This document shows, piece after piece, positions 49,401 through 61,150 of a DNA stretch of 64,000 nt. Each line of letters begins with the position of its first letter. Position 1 is the first letter of the stretch. The DNA is from Fasciola hepatica. Its lineage: Eukaryota > Platyhelminthes > Trematoda > Plagiorchiida > Fasciolidae. The DNA is taken from the NCBI GenBank assembly GCA_948099385.1, contig CANUEZ040000069.1:496001-560000 (forward strand), in the 5' to 3' direction. A program made the position numbers and the translations under genes. A model generated the notes under the pieces. That model was not told where the DNA came from, did not search any database, and saw only the letters and a program-made list of their open reading frames with translations.

Positions 49401-52310
49401 GACTGTTTTTGACTTGAAGGTTGTTCCGATAGTTGGCAAGATAGTGTAGTTAGTTTATACACGTTCTCAGATTACTGTCTTTTTTCGGTCACAAAATTTC
49501 TCCGTACAACACAAACTGATGGCCGGTTGCATATTTTGCCGATTAAGCTGAAAAATTAGTATAGCAATTCATTACGTGATGTTCTTTGAGAATCCATCAC
49601 TTTGAAACCCTTCGATATATTCGTTCTTCATATCAAGATTGTCAATCGACCAATCATTTTATTGATCAAAATAAACCCCCGATTGACAGTGCCTCTACAT
49701 AAATACCCAAGAATCCCTACGCACACTTCGATACTGCTTACCAGTTTCGGCTTAATTTAAAGGACTCGATGTAGTTAGGAGATTCGTGTTATTCCGGCGT
49801 ATGGTTTGTAGCACGATGGTGGAATCTTTTGTTTAGTGTATTTGGTGCTGTCAAATGAAAGACATCCAGCACGAACGAAATATTTTCCAATAAATGATCG
49901 ACAAAAATATCTGTTCTATTCAGGCCCGGGACCGAACCAACCCCAGAGTTGTGGATCCTCTTTTCTGCAGCTGCAAACCGAAGCAGGAAGTCTAATGGCT
50001 CCCATACACAATGGAAACCTCACCGGTCCAACAGTATGTCAGTATTTGATATCCGGAAAGCAGGACCAAAAACTAAACAATAAATTCGAAACGTTTAACG
50101 TGAGTTATGTGCACAATATGATCATGATAACGAAAATTGACTTTGAATGCTGATCATCGAAAAAGTGATTATAGTTTTATAAATATAGACTTTTCCCTTC
50201 CGCACTCATGAAGGTCTCCAAAAGTGCGAAATGTGAAAAGGATTATGTGCAAATATCGGACGTATTCGGTGGAACTCGGGAGTTGGAAAAATACTGTGAC
50301 GGACATCCCCCACCAGATATGTACACATCCTCAAGAAACACACTCTACCTTTTGCTAAGTGCACGCAGTTCCTGGCAAAATGTAAATATTCGAACAATTT
50401 ATTCCGAAGGTTAGTCAGCATGAATTTAGTGTGTACATTAGTTTCTCGTCGCTCATTTCAAATAAGGCTTTCCAGAAAATATTTTTCACAATAACTACCT
50501 TCTGATCGGTGAAGATGGTTCCATTGATGTCCGCTCCTTCGAATCTTGTTCCGGCTGATTTGAACAGGAACCAGTTAGAGGTTGACCTTCCGAGGACTTA
50601 TCACGTCGGGGATGTTTGTGTTGATTCAATAATAGTCTATTCAATTTAAAGCACGCTAAGTATGTTATTAACTCGCCCGGCTATTTTATCCAAGTGTGCA
50701 ACTTTGCAATTTACTAAGCTGGGAACACCAAGTTAAGCTGCCATATTTCATTAGAGGTGTTTTTACGTTGGATTATTATTGACGGTTAGGATATTGGTAA
50801 AGCAATCCTAAAGAAACTGCACTCACTTTCAAATGCTATTTTAAACCGATTCAACCATAACTGTGCTCTGAGTAGTCCTGGAAATAAACTCATTTCTTTG
50901 TGCTAATGTGCGACATAAGTTAATAAGATACCTTTAAAATGGATAAAGCAAGTGCATATACGAGCGAAATGTATCTGTTCAAGGCTTAAAAGGGTACCAA
51001 ATTCGGGGTATTCTTGAACATCTCAAAGTAAGCATTGTTTTAGACTGAACCCTCACGGTCCAAGCAAAAATAATGATTTGGAAACTGGTCAAAGCTTCTT
51101 CGTCATCAGGTCCGTTTCAAAGTAATCCTCGATAATGTGGCTCCTACACTGAGGACCGAGGGGAATCTACCTAGATGGTCTGAAAACGATCACTCGAATT
51201 ACATTCATTTTCCATTTGCAAGTGGATGTTTTCATTAAGAGCTTAACGCGATCGATTCGTGGTTTGTAGATTTTTTCAGCTACTGAATGAAAATTTTAAA
51301 TCCCGCTAGAGTTGGGTTATCAATTTTATCAAATCATACAGGTCCTTTTTGATTAGGCCCAGAGGGAAGCAGGTTGCGTCCTCTTTATTAGGGCTAGGGT
51401 GAAATATAATGCTGTGTACTCAATAGAAATTCACCAACTTATCACGTTCCAAGTCACTTATTTTGTAGGCTGCCATCGTCCGGTGAATTACCTGCCAATA
51501 CCTTTTACAGTGTGCTGTTCATGATGAAGAGAAAGAGTAAATCGTGAGTCGAATTATGCGGATAGTGATTTGCATTTTGAGGGTATTGATATCGATGATT
51601 CCAGTACTTTCGATTACCATTTGGACAACTTTCTTGACCATCATGGAAGTAGGTTGGGGGCTCTGAATGGAATGTTGCCTGGTGGGACAATACATGCACG
51701 AAATGTGGTGCTTGTTAACCAGATGACGTCATGGATGATGAATTCGGAATAATATCACCCCGTCCTCTTTATATTCTTCGTAAAATAAGCGACAACACTA
51801 ACTGCAAAAACAACAACTACGGCGGCAATGACGATGACGGCAGGGGCGGAATCCACAACAACAACAACAACAGCCACAACAACAAGAGCACAAACGGAAC
51901 TAATGAGCACGGCACTCGCATCAGTGGAAAGCAGTGTGACAGAAGGAACCACAGCGACCCACAAAAAAGAAATACCAATGACAGGTAAAGTTTATGTTGA
52001 ACCAAACTGTGAGACTAAATATGACCTCTATTATATGAAGTGCAGTATGATAGAGTGTGGAAACATCCGTTGAATGGAAAAGAGTACTTGTGATTTGGAT
52101 TCAGGTGACTCGAAGAAACTTGACACCAAGTATCCAGAAAACCCATCACTGCTTGGTTGGCACAATGACCCCTCAAAAGAGGACAAAGTCAAGGTTCGCG
52201 AACTCACGATCAACTGGACAAAGGACAGTGTGTTGGTGGCATTGATTGGAAAGTTAAGGAAGGATACTTATACACCATGTTTCGGAAAGATAGCCACTCA
52301 GAATAAATAA
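46401..52310 (+). CDS. Secreted protein with two CUB domains and a Thr-rich stalk
   Basis: My model has eight exons: 46401-46458, 46549-46718, 46797-47005, 47198-47223 (weak), 49924-50099, 50214-50409, 51790-51984 and 52105-52310. Phases agree at every join and give about 411 residues. Exon 1 encodes a signal peptide (MIVKIFPLAILGCICGIFY). CUB domain 1 spans about residues 35-145 (TICTYTITGYSGGKITLQID, then FSDFQLGREAHYYDGYLKV); it has only two clear cysteines. CUB domain 2 has all four typical cysteines (QSCGSSFLQLQTEAGS, TVCQYLISG, KCEKDYVQISD, EKYCDGHPPPD). A Thr-rich, mucin-like stretch follows (ATTLTAKTTTT, STTTTTTATTTRAQ), then a C-terminal segment with NWT. Several N-glycosylation sequons occur. 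CUB domains bind proteins or glycans outside cells; the ligand is unknown. Donors are mostly GTGAGT, GTAAGT or GTAAAG. Exon 4's donor is poor, and the 2.7-kb intron after it may hide a better exon. AATAAA overlaps the stop, with another at 52427. Confidence 0.7.
47769..47869. repeat. Perfect 23-bp inverted repeat with 55-base loop
   Basis: 47769-47791 (GAAATCGTTGGTAGGTTGTC then GAC) is the exact reverse complement of 47847-47869. The loop ends in CCGAAACGTC, overlapping the right arm. This recalls the GAAAC-GUC part of hammerhead ribozymes of Penelope-like elements, where the next bases form stem I. The expected CUGANGA box after the left arm is absent. It lies in the long intron of the CUB gene. 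Confidence 0.9.
48330..48640 (-). mobile_element. GC-rich fragment, probably retroelement-derived
   Basis: Much richer in GC than the surrounding intron. The minus strand has an ATG frame (MTPKRSKLSATGNWPERSRS, then AQAAAVAML) with a basic, Ser/Ala-rich start like the first ORF of some retroelements. No catalytic motif is present, so the assignment rests on composition. Confidence 0.3.
50476..50558 (+). CDS. Possible alternative terminal exon of the CUB gene
   Basis: A good acceptor (GGCTTTCCAG) precedes 83 bases that join exon 50214-50409 in phase 1, read ENIFHNNYLLIGEDGSIDVR and SFESCSG, then stop. If used, it would end the protein right after CUB domain 2 with no Thr-rich stalk. Only the splice-site fit and open frame support this. 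Confidence 0.3.
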
Positions 52311-53543
52311 CCCGATGGAACCAGTGATTTATGATCAGCATTTATCTTCGGTCAACTTACTACTCTCCGATGACAGAGAAATCTACCACCTCGGGCTAGG
52401 TGGACAGATGAGAACATTTAATGTACAATAAATTCTTCAGTGATGATGGATCACCTGACCAAACAATCTAGAGACTACCGAGATCAAGCTAACATCCTGT
52501 GATTCCTTAAGACACTGATCATTGATCCTTCATTGAGGTAGCAAACTTTCCGTAACGGATTCATCGACACAAAATACACCATCGACCAGCAGACATCAAA
52601 ACCAGTTTATTGTCGGGAGTTGTAGAGACCAGTTAAAAAACAGACAGTTATGCGGAATTCTACGACAGATACAAGACACAGCAAACTAGTTCTGTTTTAC
52701 AATGAAATGTTTCATAAAGTATTATGCGCATCTGATGACTACACTATGGTTTTAGGGATACGTTTGGTGTTCCCAAAAGGAGGTTGCAAATTTAGGCGTG
52801 GATTTCGAAACATAAATTCGCTGCAATCAATTTCTTCGATTGAATGTATAGTTTAATAAATAAGGAAAGCCACATTTGAAGCAGATAGCAACACTCAACC
52901 ACTCCAGCGTGCGAACATGTTGGTTCAACAGTTTGAAAATAGTGGACTGTCCACATTATACCTATCTCAGCAGCACAGCTTTTACAGGAGTTCCTTTTAT
53001 TATGATGATCAATAACTGGATGCATTCATGAAAGCCCTAGTAAAAACTGTTTGAAACATTTAGTTAAGAAGAACTATTAAAATTAGATTTGAATATCACA
53101 CGACCATAAGAATTGATTCTTGTGTAAAATAATTCAAACATCAGATTTTGACTCTTTCATGATAAACTCAACGATTCACTCTGGTCCATGATTTATGAAA
53201 ATTATTGCTAAGTGGCTGTCATTTAACCAAACACGTGAATTCCGTAGATCAGGTCATCTGGTTTGCATGAGATGAAGTTAAATACTGCTGTTGTAAATCT
53301 GGAGAATTATCATTTTCATTGCTTCTTGATGTTCTTCACATTCAACTGCGATCACCACAATTGTGTCAGTAAAACAGGAGGTATTTGGTATTGCTATATG
53401 GGGTTAGTATGTGCGGATGTCTTTGCTGTATCAACCATGAAAATGCTTTTTTCAAGCAGTTTGTGTATCATTTCGTCATTTACGTGCACAAACTACTGGG
53501 TTATTATCGCATTTACACTCAGTGTGTGTTTCTATGCTTCCAG
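52311..53543. other. 3' flank of the CUB gene, no further gene recognised
   Basis: Contains the AATAAA at 52427-52432. A short open frame at 52650-52856 (+) has no support. Confidence 0.4.
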
Positions 53544-53703
53544 CAACCTAAGGTGCAAGCAAGAATGCGGCAATGTTTGCACACATGAACTGGGTTCTCC
53601 TCATGATAACATTGTGGATTCACAAAGAATATTTCATTCAAACATGGCTTCTATCTCGTTGGTTTCTGTGCAACAGCTGAACAAGTTTCCTCTAATTTTG
53701 TAA
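53544..53703 (+). CDS. Candidate terminal exon
   Basis: A strong acceptor (GTTTCTATGCTTCCAG) precedes a frame NLRCKQECGNVCTHELGSPH, then DNIVDSQRIFHSNMASISLV, ending TAA at 53701-53703, phase 2 start. Three cysteines lie close together. AATAAA follows about 55 bases later. The upstream frame is open to 53263 without a clear ATG. Family unknown. Confidence 0.35.
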
Positions 53704-54254
53704 CAGTTTACATCAAAATGAATCTTGAACGATTTCTTTATCTGACATGTTATCCTAATAAAATCTTCATTTTTCTTTGAGAAAGAAGACGTCTTCATAA
53801 ATTTCGCTTTGCTTTGCTTACAAATGTCCCTGAATTACCACTGTTCACATTTTTGGTTTTAATTTTCACTGTATTCTATATCTATCAACTTGACTCCTGG
53901 TTCAAAATATAATACTGTATAAATAAATGACTTCATTGCAGAATACAGTGCTTCAACCCAGAGAAGTTTCATTTAACCGAAATAGCTCGTAACAAATGGG
54001 ATTGACGATTCACTACACTGACAAGAGCACCGTAGTCGATCCATTCTTCAGTCAAGTAGCACACATAAAGGAAAGAGTAGTCCGTTGTAATGAAAATCAG
54101 AATATGAGTGAATACAGCTTTTCGCAAGGTAGCAAAAAGGGGTTTTATACCCTCAGTAATGAAGCGTAAACTGAAAGTTTCCAGTTATTAGCCAACAAAC
54201 GGTGTGGAAATAGTTTCTAGTGGATTGCGTTCTTATCACCAAATAAGCCTTTCT

Positions 54255-54488
54255 TCAATAGCAGTCGTAAAGCTCTTCATTGTCTGTGCTTTCCACGAAT
54301 AAGCAGAGTACCAAAGCCTGACAACGGCCATCGCAGAGGCACATCAACAATGACTTTGCAATATCACAAAGGGTATTGTTAGTTTCGATTTGTATTGTAT
54401 CTTTACCTGATAGTATCGTTCCCGTTGCCCCAATGTTTAAAATCAGATGTCTCCACGGTATCAAGCTGTCGCAGTGAAAGTTTTCCAT
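54255..54488 (-). CDS. Small ATG-started open frame, unknown
   Basis: 77 codons from ATG at 54488: MENFHCDSLIPWRHLILNIG, then ATGTILSGKDTIQIETNN, then LLMCLCDGRCQALVLCLFVE. A good donor (TATCAG|GTAAAG) lies inside at 54407, so it may be a short first exon instead. No family recognised. Confidence 0.3.
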   Translation of the reverse strand: MENFHCDSLIPWRHLILNIGATGTILSGKDTIQIETNNTLCDIAKSLLMCLCDGRCQALVLCLFVESTDNEELYDCY

Positions 54489-54589
54489 TGCAATACAGCA
54501 GTTTTAAACTGTAACTGCAAAACCTTTATGAGACCGGACTGAGCATAATCGGCAGAATTCAAATGAGTTCTGAGTAATACTTACAGTTC

Positions 54590-56960
54590 AAGCAACGTCA
54601 TTGTTCAAGATGTGTCCTTACTTTCTAAGCCGAGTTCAACTTCTGATTTCCAAAGTTACTTTCGCCTTACCTAATAAACTAAGCAAAACACCAGTAGTGC
54701 CACAAGTGCTGTATCCATACGATACATTCACCACGAATTCGCTAGTCTTGGTTTCCGTATCAGTGCCAGTATCTGGAATAGTTAATCAACTCCGATAGAG
54801 GCAAACACTTCAGTATCATTTTTGCCGCAAAATGTCCAATTTAAAGGTTGGATGAACGTGCACAGTTTCACGCAAAATCATAATTCTACCTTTCTGTCCA
54901 CGCTGCGATTTATCTCCTGCGAGATGATTAGAGCATATTTTGTGCTTCCACTGGCAAGTTGTAGAGTATCGAAGTACTATTGCGAGGCTGTTACACAGAC
55001 AGGTGGTCGATCAAAACCCGTTTTCTTTTTTGTTAAGGAGTACCATTGTCCATTCTGTTAGTTGCTATTGATTTGAAGAACAGTTTCCAATGATGCCGTT
55101 AGGATTTTCTTCAACTTTCCAGAAGCTTGCTGATCGATTCTTGAATAAGGAGGAAATTTTTTATTCGATAAAGAACATACAACACTACGGTGTTCTTTGT
55201 CCAGGCAATACATCGTGCACGAAATTACACTGAACTATTTTCCGGATGCAATAAAAAATGCGTGTATCTCAACCTCTATAGCACGTGGTTGATGGCATAT
55301 CTAGTCTATCCATGAGGCGGCAACTCCTCCCTCTCCTTCCGCCATACTCATCAATTCTGCCCACAAAAGGTGTCACTTGGGTCGATTGGTTGGCCTCTTT
55401 TGATCCCAAATCTACAAATCGATTGCAGCAGGATTCTTGCTGTAATGTGTACTTACTCCAAATCAATACAAGCAAATTAGGACTACAAACAGATAACGAG
55501 ACCCGAAGAGCGGTCACACTGGGAGAATTTAGCATAAGCGTAAAAAGTCTGAAATTAGTTCTCCATGATACCTCCGTTTCTATCAGACAATTGATGCTGC
55601 ACGTAGACTATTGAGAACAAAGGGGTTTCTAAACTGCTATTTCCTCCATTTTAGGAATCATCAACAAAGCACATCTACGCAAAACTCAATGACACTCACA
55701 ACCGGTATGAACCATTACTATCTTTGCTGGTTCTCGGTGGCTTATTAAATTCATCATCAAATGATAGATTGGCGATTAGGAATGTGAATGATCAATATTT
55801 TCGTTTTTTAAAGATGAGCAGGACCATATAACAGACCCCACAGTAGATGCGCACCAACCATTTAACATTTCGATGACTGTGTATCCCGTCACAATTACCT
55901 AAGCTGCCCAGGTGACAAAAAGCATGATAGAAACGCTCGAGAGCATAATAAAATGCATGTCTTCTCAGACAAAACGGGTATATTTCACCTAATTATGATG
56001 TTCTATTTCAATCACTATTCTCCAGTAATCGTTCCGGCCTGTATGAGGTTTTTCATTAGTTCTTTTCAAAGTTACCTTGCTTATCAAACCCTCGTGCATT
56101 CAGTCGCTGTTGAATCATTGGTAGAGGTACCATAAAGTTTGTATTCTGAGATCAGTATTCGTATTGCTTACAGCAATCACCGGACGCATCTCCAGGAATA
56201 AAGAAACATGAACATAATCCTTCATCCCGAACACTCTGTCAACAATTCCAGAAAATTGGTTGAAGAAAACCAGCGGCAAATTAGAGAACGATTGATTTCG
56301 TATTCTCACTCCTACAACGTTGAATATGACCGAGTGCCCTCTAGATGACCTTCTGTGTAAAAGTATCAGCAGGGACAAGAAGAGAAACCAGAGGAAAAAA
56401 CTATCCCCGTATTTTAATGTAAAATAATACTTCGGGTTGTTCCGCACCCTCTAAGATCAACAAAAAGGAATCTTCAGCCAGGAATCTACCCCAGAATACA
56501 GAAACGGTTCTTTAATGAGATGTCTCTGATAACCAAACAATCATATATACAATAAACCCGAACTGCTATACAATATTGATTCAAGTGTTTCAAGCTGAGG
56601 GATGAACAACTATTCTAGGTCTTCGTAGGTTCTAATTACTTGAAGAATCACAGTTATACCTCTAATTTATATGACTAGATGCGTTGAGTTTAGTAAGTTC
56701 ATAGTAGGGTATGAGTAAAGATCAAAAGCCTGTTCGGTTGGAGCCATTGGTAATGCTTCCAGTATATTCCTTCGGTATATTTTGTCTAGCGATCATAGTC
56801 CACAAAACGGCGAGCAAGGACAGAGGCTCGTCTACGTGATGTAATCGCGTTTTGTGAGCTCGACTAAGTCATCCTGACTGGCATGTACTTCAGAGTGTGT
56901 TCCACCAATTCTAGTCCACACTGATCCCCCAGCCCCATTAGTGTGTCCTGCTTTGCCGAT
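54590..56960 (-). mobile_element. Penelope-like family remnant, copy C, with inserted DNA
   Basis: 54590-55620 matches copy A 30-940, and 56330-56960 matches A 940-1560. About 0.7 kb between them is absent from A. The GIY-YIG-like peptide is on the minus strand near 56830 (SRRRASVLARRFVDYD). The extra DNA includes the ribozyme/tRNA-like copy at 55628-55780 and a 110-codon minus-strand frame at 56447-56115 of unknown meaning. All coding parts are broken. Confidence 0.5.
55628..55780 (-). mobile_element. Ribozyme/tRNA-like SINE, strongly decayed copy
   Basis: The minus strand keeps TTGATGATTCCTAAAATGGA then GGAAATAG where intact copies have CTGATGATTCC...GGATGAAACAG, followed upstream by a decayed tRNA-like block (CCGGTTGTGAGTGTCATTG for box B). 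The core C3 and G12-A14 surroundings are altered, so cleavage is not expected. It occupies the same place beside the Penelope-like 3' segment as the copy at 23488. Confidence 0.55.
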
Positions 56961-57399
56961 GCAAGATGAAGCGCGGGTCATTGAAAGGGGGCGCGGCTTG
57001 GTCACAGTACAGACAGTAAATCCGGAAACCTTCTGGCTAAAGCAAAGTGATTGCCTCAGTCACAGAATACAAAGAGGTTTTATCGATGTCAAAACACAAA
57101 TAACTGTAAGTGGAAAGAGATAAGATAAACATACTTCAACGTGAAGGACTGAGCGTGGTAATAGGTCAGTTTTGCCACGTGTATGTTCGATGGTCCCCGC
57201 GTGGGGGAGGGGGGCGGTTGAATGTTCGAATTCTGTGGTGGTACTTTCTATGCAGTAGTCAAAGCCTCAGCAAAGTCTTCTCAAAACAGAAATGCGCACT
57301 CGTAGCACATCAGATTTAGGAATAAATAGGTAGAATGCTTATGCAATACACATTATAAACCGTAAATATGAACTGAATCAGTGCACTATAAACGGAGCC

Positions 57400-58140
57400 T
57401 CCAAATGCCTCAGTATGGTGAGGAGAGGGTGTCTTAGGCTCTGAGAGGGCTACCCGTCCTGAATGCCTCCCAAAAAGCCCCCAAGTGACCGTGCGTCTAA
57501 CACAGCCTCTGCTGAGGAAGTCCTACCCAGTGCCTCCTCGTAGCGGAGGTATTCTCACTAATTTCAGAGTACGAAAGCGAATTCCACACGCTCTCTACCG
57601 GGTTGGCTGACTAACAGTCAATCAAGGGGAGATGGTAAAACCCTGATTTCAAATAAATCATAGATGGCGTGTGGGGCGTACAAAGGTTTGCTCACTGGCA
57701 TCTGTGGCGGAGAGGTGCACTGGGCACTCAGGATGTTCGGCCTCTTCCGAAGGGTGTATGAACTGAGCAATCAGTCACCGGCTCCCAGTGGGTCACAAAC
57801 CCCATGTTTCGTCCTGCTTCCTTGCTAGTTAAGCGTTTGATAGTTAAAGACTCCGATTGTGGGTCCTTAAGAAAATCACCTGCTTTGGCTTTGGGTAACC
57901 TGGCAGTAATGTGCCCACAAACAAATCACGGATTCGGACTATCTTCTCCTTTTCCCCCAATTCTACCAAGTTTCGTTTGGCACACCCTGAAATCAAGCGG
58001 GTGTGGAAAGAAATCACCCGACTTGCGATGATGCAATGCTGGGTCTCGAAAAGTTGTTGGGCAATTGATGACCTGATTGACCTTCACTCTTCTGATGATG
58101 CGATTGTGGTTTCATCGCTGTTTATTGTCTTCGTTTAGCC
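57400..58140 (+). mobile_element. GC-rich fragment, possibly a LINE 5' region
   Basis: Clearly GC-richer than its flanks and adjacent to Penelope-like copy C. It contains phrases such as GGCGGAGAGGTGCACTGGGC and two overlapping open frames around 57804-58138. No endonuclease or reverse transcriptase motif is present, so the class is uncertain. Confidence 0.35.
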
Positions 58141-58939
58141 GTTCGACGAAGTAACTGCCTTTCCGTTCTGCTAGTGAGGCGCACTTTCCTTTCTCAATTA
58201 TCAATTCCCCTCAAGTGTCCCAGTCTCTGTAGTTGATGTATATTTACTTGACTGATCAGATTCCGTGATTCAGATGGTTCTGTAAGCAGTGATAAGCATT
58301 CCCACCTTTACTGGTTTGGAGGTGATTACCATACGGTAAGAGGTTCTGTATGCATATCACAACTCATGCGACCAAGGGCAAACTCACATTATCATATTGT
58401 AACAGCGAGTGCATATAAACGAGTGTAAAACGGGAATACTTAAAAAGTATTTGATTTTTCTTCATGTAGCAGTTTTGAATGATGGTGATGAATGATATAA
58501 AACTTGTATTTCAACAAAGTAATGTGCGATTCATAGTACATGTAGACTAAAAGTTGTACTGAAACATTCTTTTCACTGAACATCTTGTACTACGACTTAT
58601 CAATGTTGAAGGTGCATGGTAACATGGTTATGATTACAACTTGTAGGTTGTCCAAAACAGACAATAGTAGAATTTTGAAGTATTTTAGGAAAACTACTCC
58701 AACTTATCCTCAAGAACACAACATCTGAAATTACGAAGCTGCCTAACTGCATTTCTTCTGCTCAGTAAATCACTTCAGTTAGCAACAACATGCTTATGAT
58801 ACAGCGAAGACTTTGCATTACATGTGAGTCTCATCGCTTCTACTGTAAGATTGTCCACGCGTTGTTATCAAATCACTCACAAGTCATTCTGGACAAAAAT
58901 AATATTTGTGCCCGTTGTGATGTTGCTATACCCCATCAG
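58141..58939. other. No gene recognised; possible upstream exon
   Basis: An ATG at 58790 opens MLMIQRRLCIT and reaches a donor (ACAT|GTGAGT) at about 58824. Its phase (1) does not fit the next candidate exon at 58940 (0). Confidence 0.3.
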
Positions 58940-59035
58940 TCGTCAAGTAGATCACTAACAACGACCACCCGATTGTTCATCATATCAAAGCTTACATTGA
59001 GGCTAGCTTCATGGTTCCCGACAATGAAGAGTGTG
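58940..59035 (+). CDS. Candidate internal exon (32 codons)
   Basis: Acceptor TATACCCCATCAG and donor GTGTG|GTAAGT bound exactly 96 bases in phase 0, reading SSSRSLTTTTRLFIISKLTL then RLASWFPTMKSV. The other two frames contain stops. Function unknown. Confidence 0.35.
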
Positions 59036-59851
59036 GTAAGTAATGGGACCGTATTCCCATTGTTGAGTTATGTATTGTGAAATTAGACGAGGGGTGTAAA
59101 TTTACGTAACCAGACAGTTTTGAATCTCTGACTAATTCTTTCTTAACTGCACATGACAGAATAAAATTCACAATGAAATTTCGTTGTCCGGCACAAGGCA
59201 TTCTGGTATATCACGTTTTTAATAAAATGACATTTTCTCAAAATCATCCCATTCCACCTCGCTAAGAGACTAAATATTTGAAATTCGTCAAGTTTGAGTA
59301 GCTCTGGCATATGCATAGCGTGAATTCAACTTTCCATGATCAGGTATAAACTGAATCACTGTGTGTCCTTGCTGTACGCATTTCCATAAATATTCCCCTA
59401 CAAGTTGCAAACACTTAGATCATCCGTATATGAAAGCATTTGACTTCCTGGTTTCCATTTCCAAGTTAACCACTCATCCCACAGATCAGAATGAAGAAAA
59501 GCAAAATACCTTGATCAACGAACGGACAACAATCTATGCAACTGCTTTTTAATGCTAGGATTTGCAACACACTTGCAACAAACAAAGACTATGAAATGTT
59601 AGTTATAAAAAGAACTAGCAATAGTTTTCAAGCAGCCGAATAACCTTTATCTTAAATGGCTTTCTACATTTGCTGTCTGTAGCTTAATCTAATTCCGGGT
59701 ATGCCCAGCAATACGTCCGCCCTGTTCCATGAACAAGAACGCTATTTCAAGACCCTTGCATATTGATTTCACAGTAATTAGATTTGTTCGTCCTGTACCT
59801 GTTCCCTTCGTAATTTTAGTACTAAACCTTGTGTATACTGAACTAGAAGTT
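59036..59851. other. No gene recognised
   Basis: A Cys/His-rich frame near 59361-59552 (+, CPCCTHFHKYSPTSCKH) lacks a start codon and splice sites. Confidence 0.3.
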
Positions 59852-59858
59852 TGTCTAG

Positions 59859-60165
59859 TGACATAAATGAACCCGATGCTGATGGACTTTGGTTTGCGAA
59901 GATGGCTAAAACACGAAGTGCATTTAAAACGACACAATTAATACCCCACGTGGTATGGTGGAGCTTACATCAACACTATTGGTCAGCATCATTAGGACCT
60001 GTTTATCAGCATCCCATAAACATCGGAGCCATTTCGAATTATAACCGTGGCTATCAACCAGGGTTCATGTTTCAGAAATCCCTAGACCAACTCACAATTC
60101 AAAATATAGATGTAACAGTGATGGAGCTCTTCCATGAAGGCGTCATCATTTACGTCATGGAATGA
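59859..60165 (+). CDS. Candidate terminal exon, aromatic-rich
   Basis: After an acceptor (AGTTTGTCTAG) the frame reads DINEPDADGLWFAKMAKTRS, then LIPHVVWWSLHQHYWSASLG, then PVYQHPINIGAISNYNRGYQ, and ends at TGA 60163-60165. AATAAA follows about 50 bases later (near 60213). The composition, rich in Trp and Tyr, looks coding, but frames of this length are expected several times by chance. No domain recognised. Confidence 0.35.
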
Positions 60166-60601
60166 TGAAATTTCATGGGACTGACACAGAAAGGGGGCAT
60201 TATTGAAGAGAACAATAAAAGCATGCAGTCCGGTTCACCTAGTTCATTGCAACATAACATAAATATGCTTCGCGGGGTGTAACTATTTGGAAAAATTTGA
60301 CTGAAAGTACATGAGGGACAGGATTTTGTGATTTTCCACGATAGTTAAGGAGAACGCTACTCTACTCACGACAGTTATTGTATTAGTCAAGCACAAAGCC
60401 ATGCTCATTTAGATGTTGAGCCTTGTATCCAGTTTTTGCACAAAATGTATTCTACCGAAATGAATAAAAAACTAATTCTTTGACAAGGCTGGCTTAAAAG
60501 CCAAACACTACCTGACAAAATTCATCTCTCATTCTATCGATCCCAGCCATTGATCCACAGTCCTTATGCACGTTGTTCCATCCTCTACAGCCTTGACCTC
60601 T

Positions 60602-61150
60602 ATGATGAAATGGGGTTGCTTGTGCACCCAGGGACTCATTGTAATAGCGTTGTTCCGCTTGGTAGGACAGGTTGTGTGTTGCAAAGAATTAACTACCACC
60701 ATCACTGGCCAATGTCCAACATATCGTTTTTTTGAAATGAGTTAATATCCACACAACGTCTCAACTTCATCAAATGGATTTTAGACAAATATTGTTGGAA
60801 GCTTGTTTCACGGGTTCCCGTTTATTCAGCTGATGTTTCCTGCCTTAACCGAACATATCAACAATAAGCCTGATACGAAAGTCGAGATCTGCAATAAATT
60901 TAAGTATATCTCAGGAATTCGCATCCTCGGGTGCGGCCTCCCGCTGAATGCAGAACACTGTGGTGTGCGAATAAGGCTCATGGAAAAGCATTCACTGATT
61001 ATCTCGTTAAGATATGAACTCCGTAAGATACATGACAATTATAACTTTCCTGTTACCTTTGCAGATCCGTATCAATTGTTTGCCTACGATGCCAGCTTCC
61101 AACGACCAAAGGCACACGAACAACTCAGTAAATATGTTAAGTTTAAGTGA
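60602..61150 (+). CDS. Candidate small secreted protein, three exons
   Basis: Exons 60602-60661, 60830-61022 and 61065-61150 join in frame to 112 residues. Exon 1 is a typical signal peptide starting at the first of two ATGs (MMKWGCLCTQGLIVIALFRL). Exon 2 follows a good acceptor (CCGTTTATTCAG) and contains NNKPDTKVEICNKFKYISGI, RILGCGLPLNAEHCGVRIRL and SLIISLRYEL; its three cysteines fit a secreted product. Exon 3 (HPYQLFAYDASFQRPKAHEQ, then LSKYVKFK) follows a strong acceptor (TTACCTTTGCAG). The last intron is only 42 bases, a multiple of three with no stop, so an unspliced mRNA would also be read through. Donor 1 is weaker (TTG|GTAGGA). No family recognised. Confidence 0.45.
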
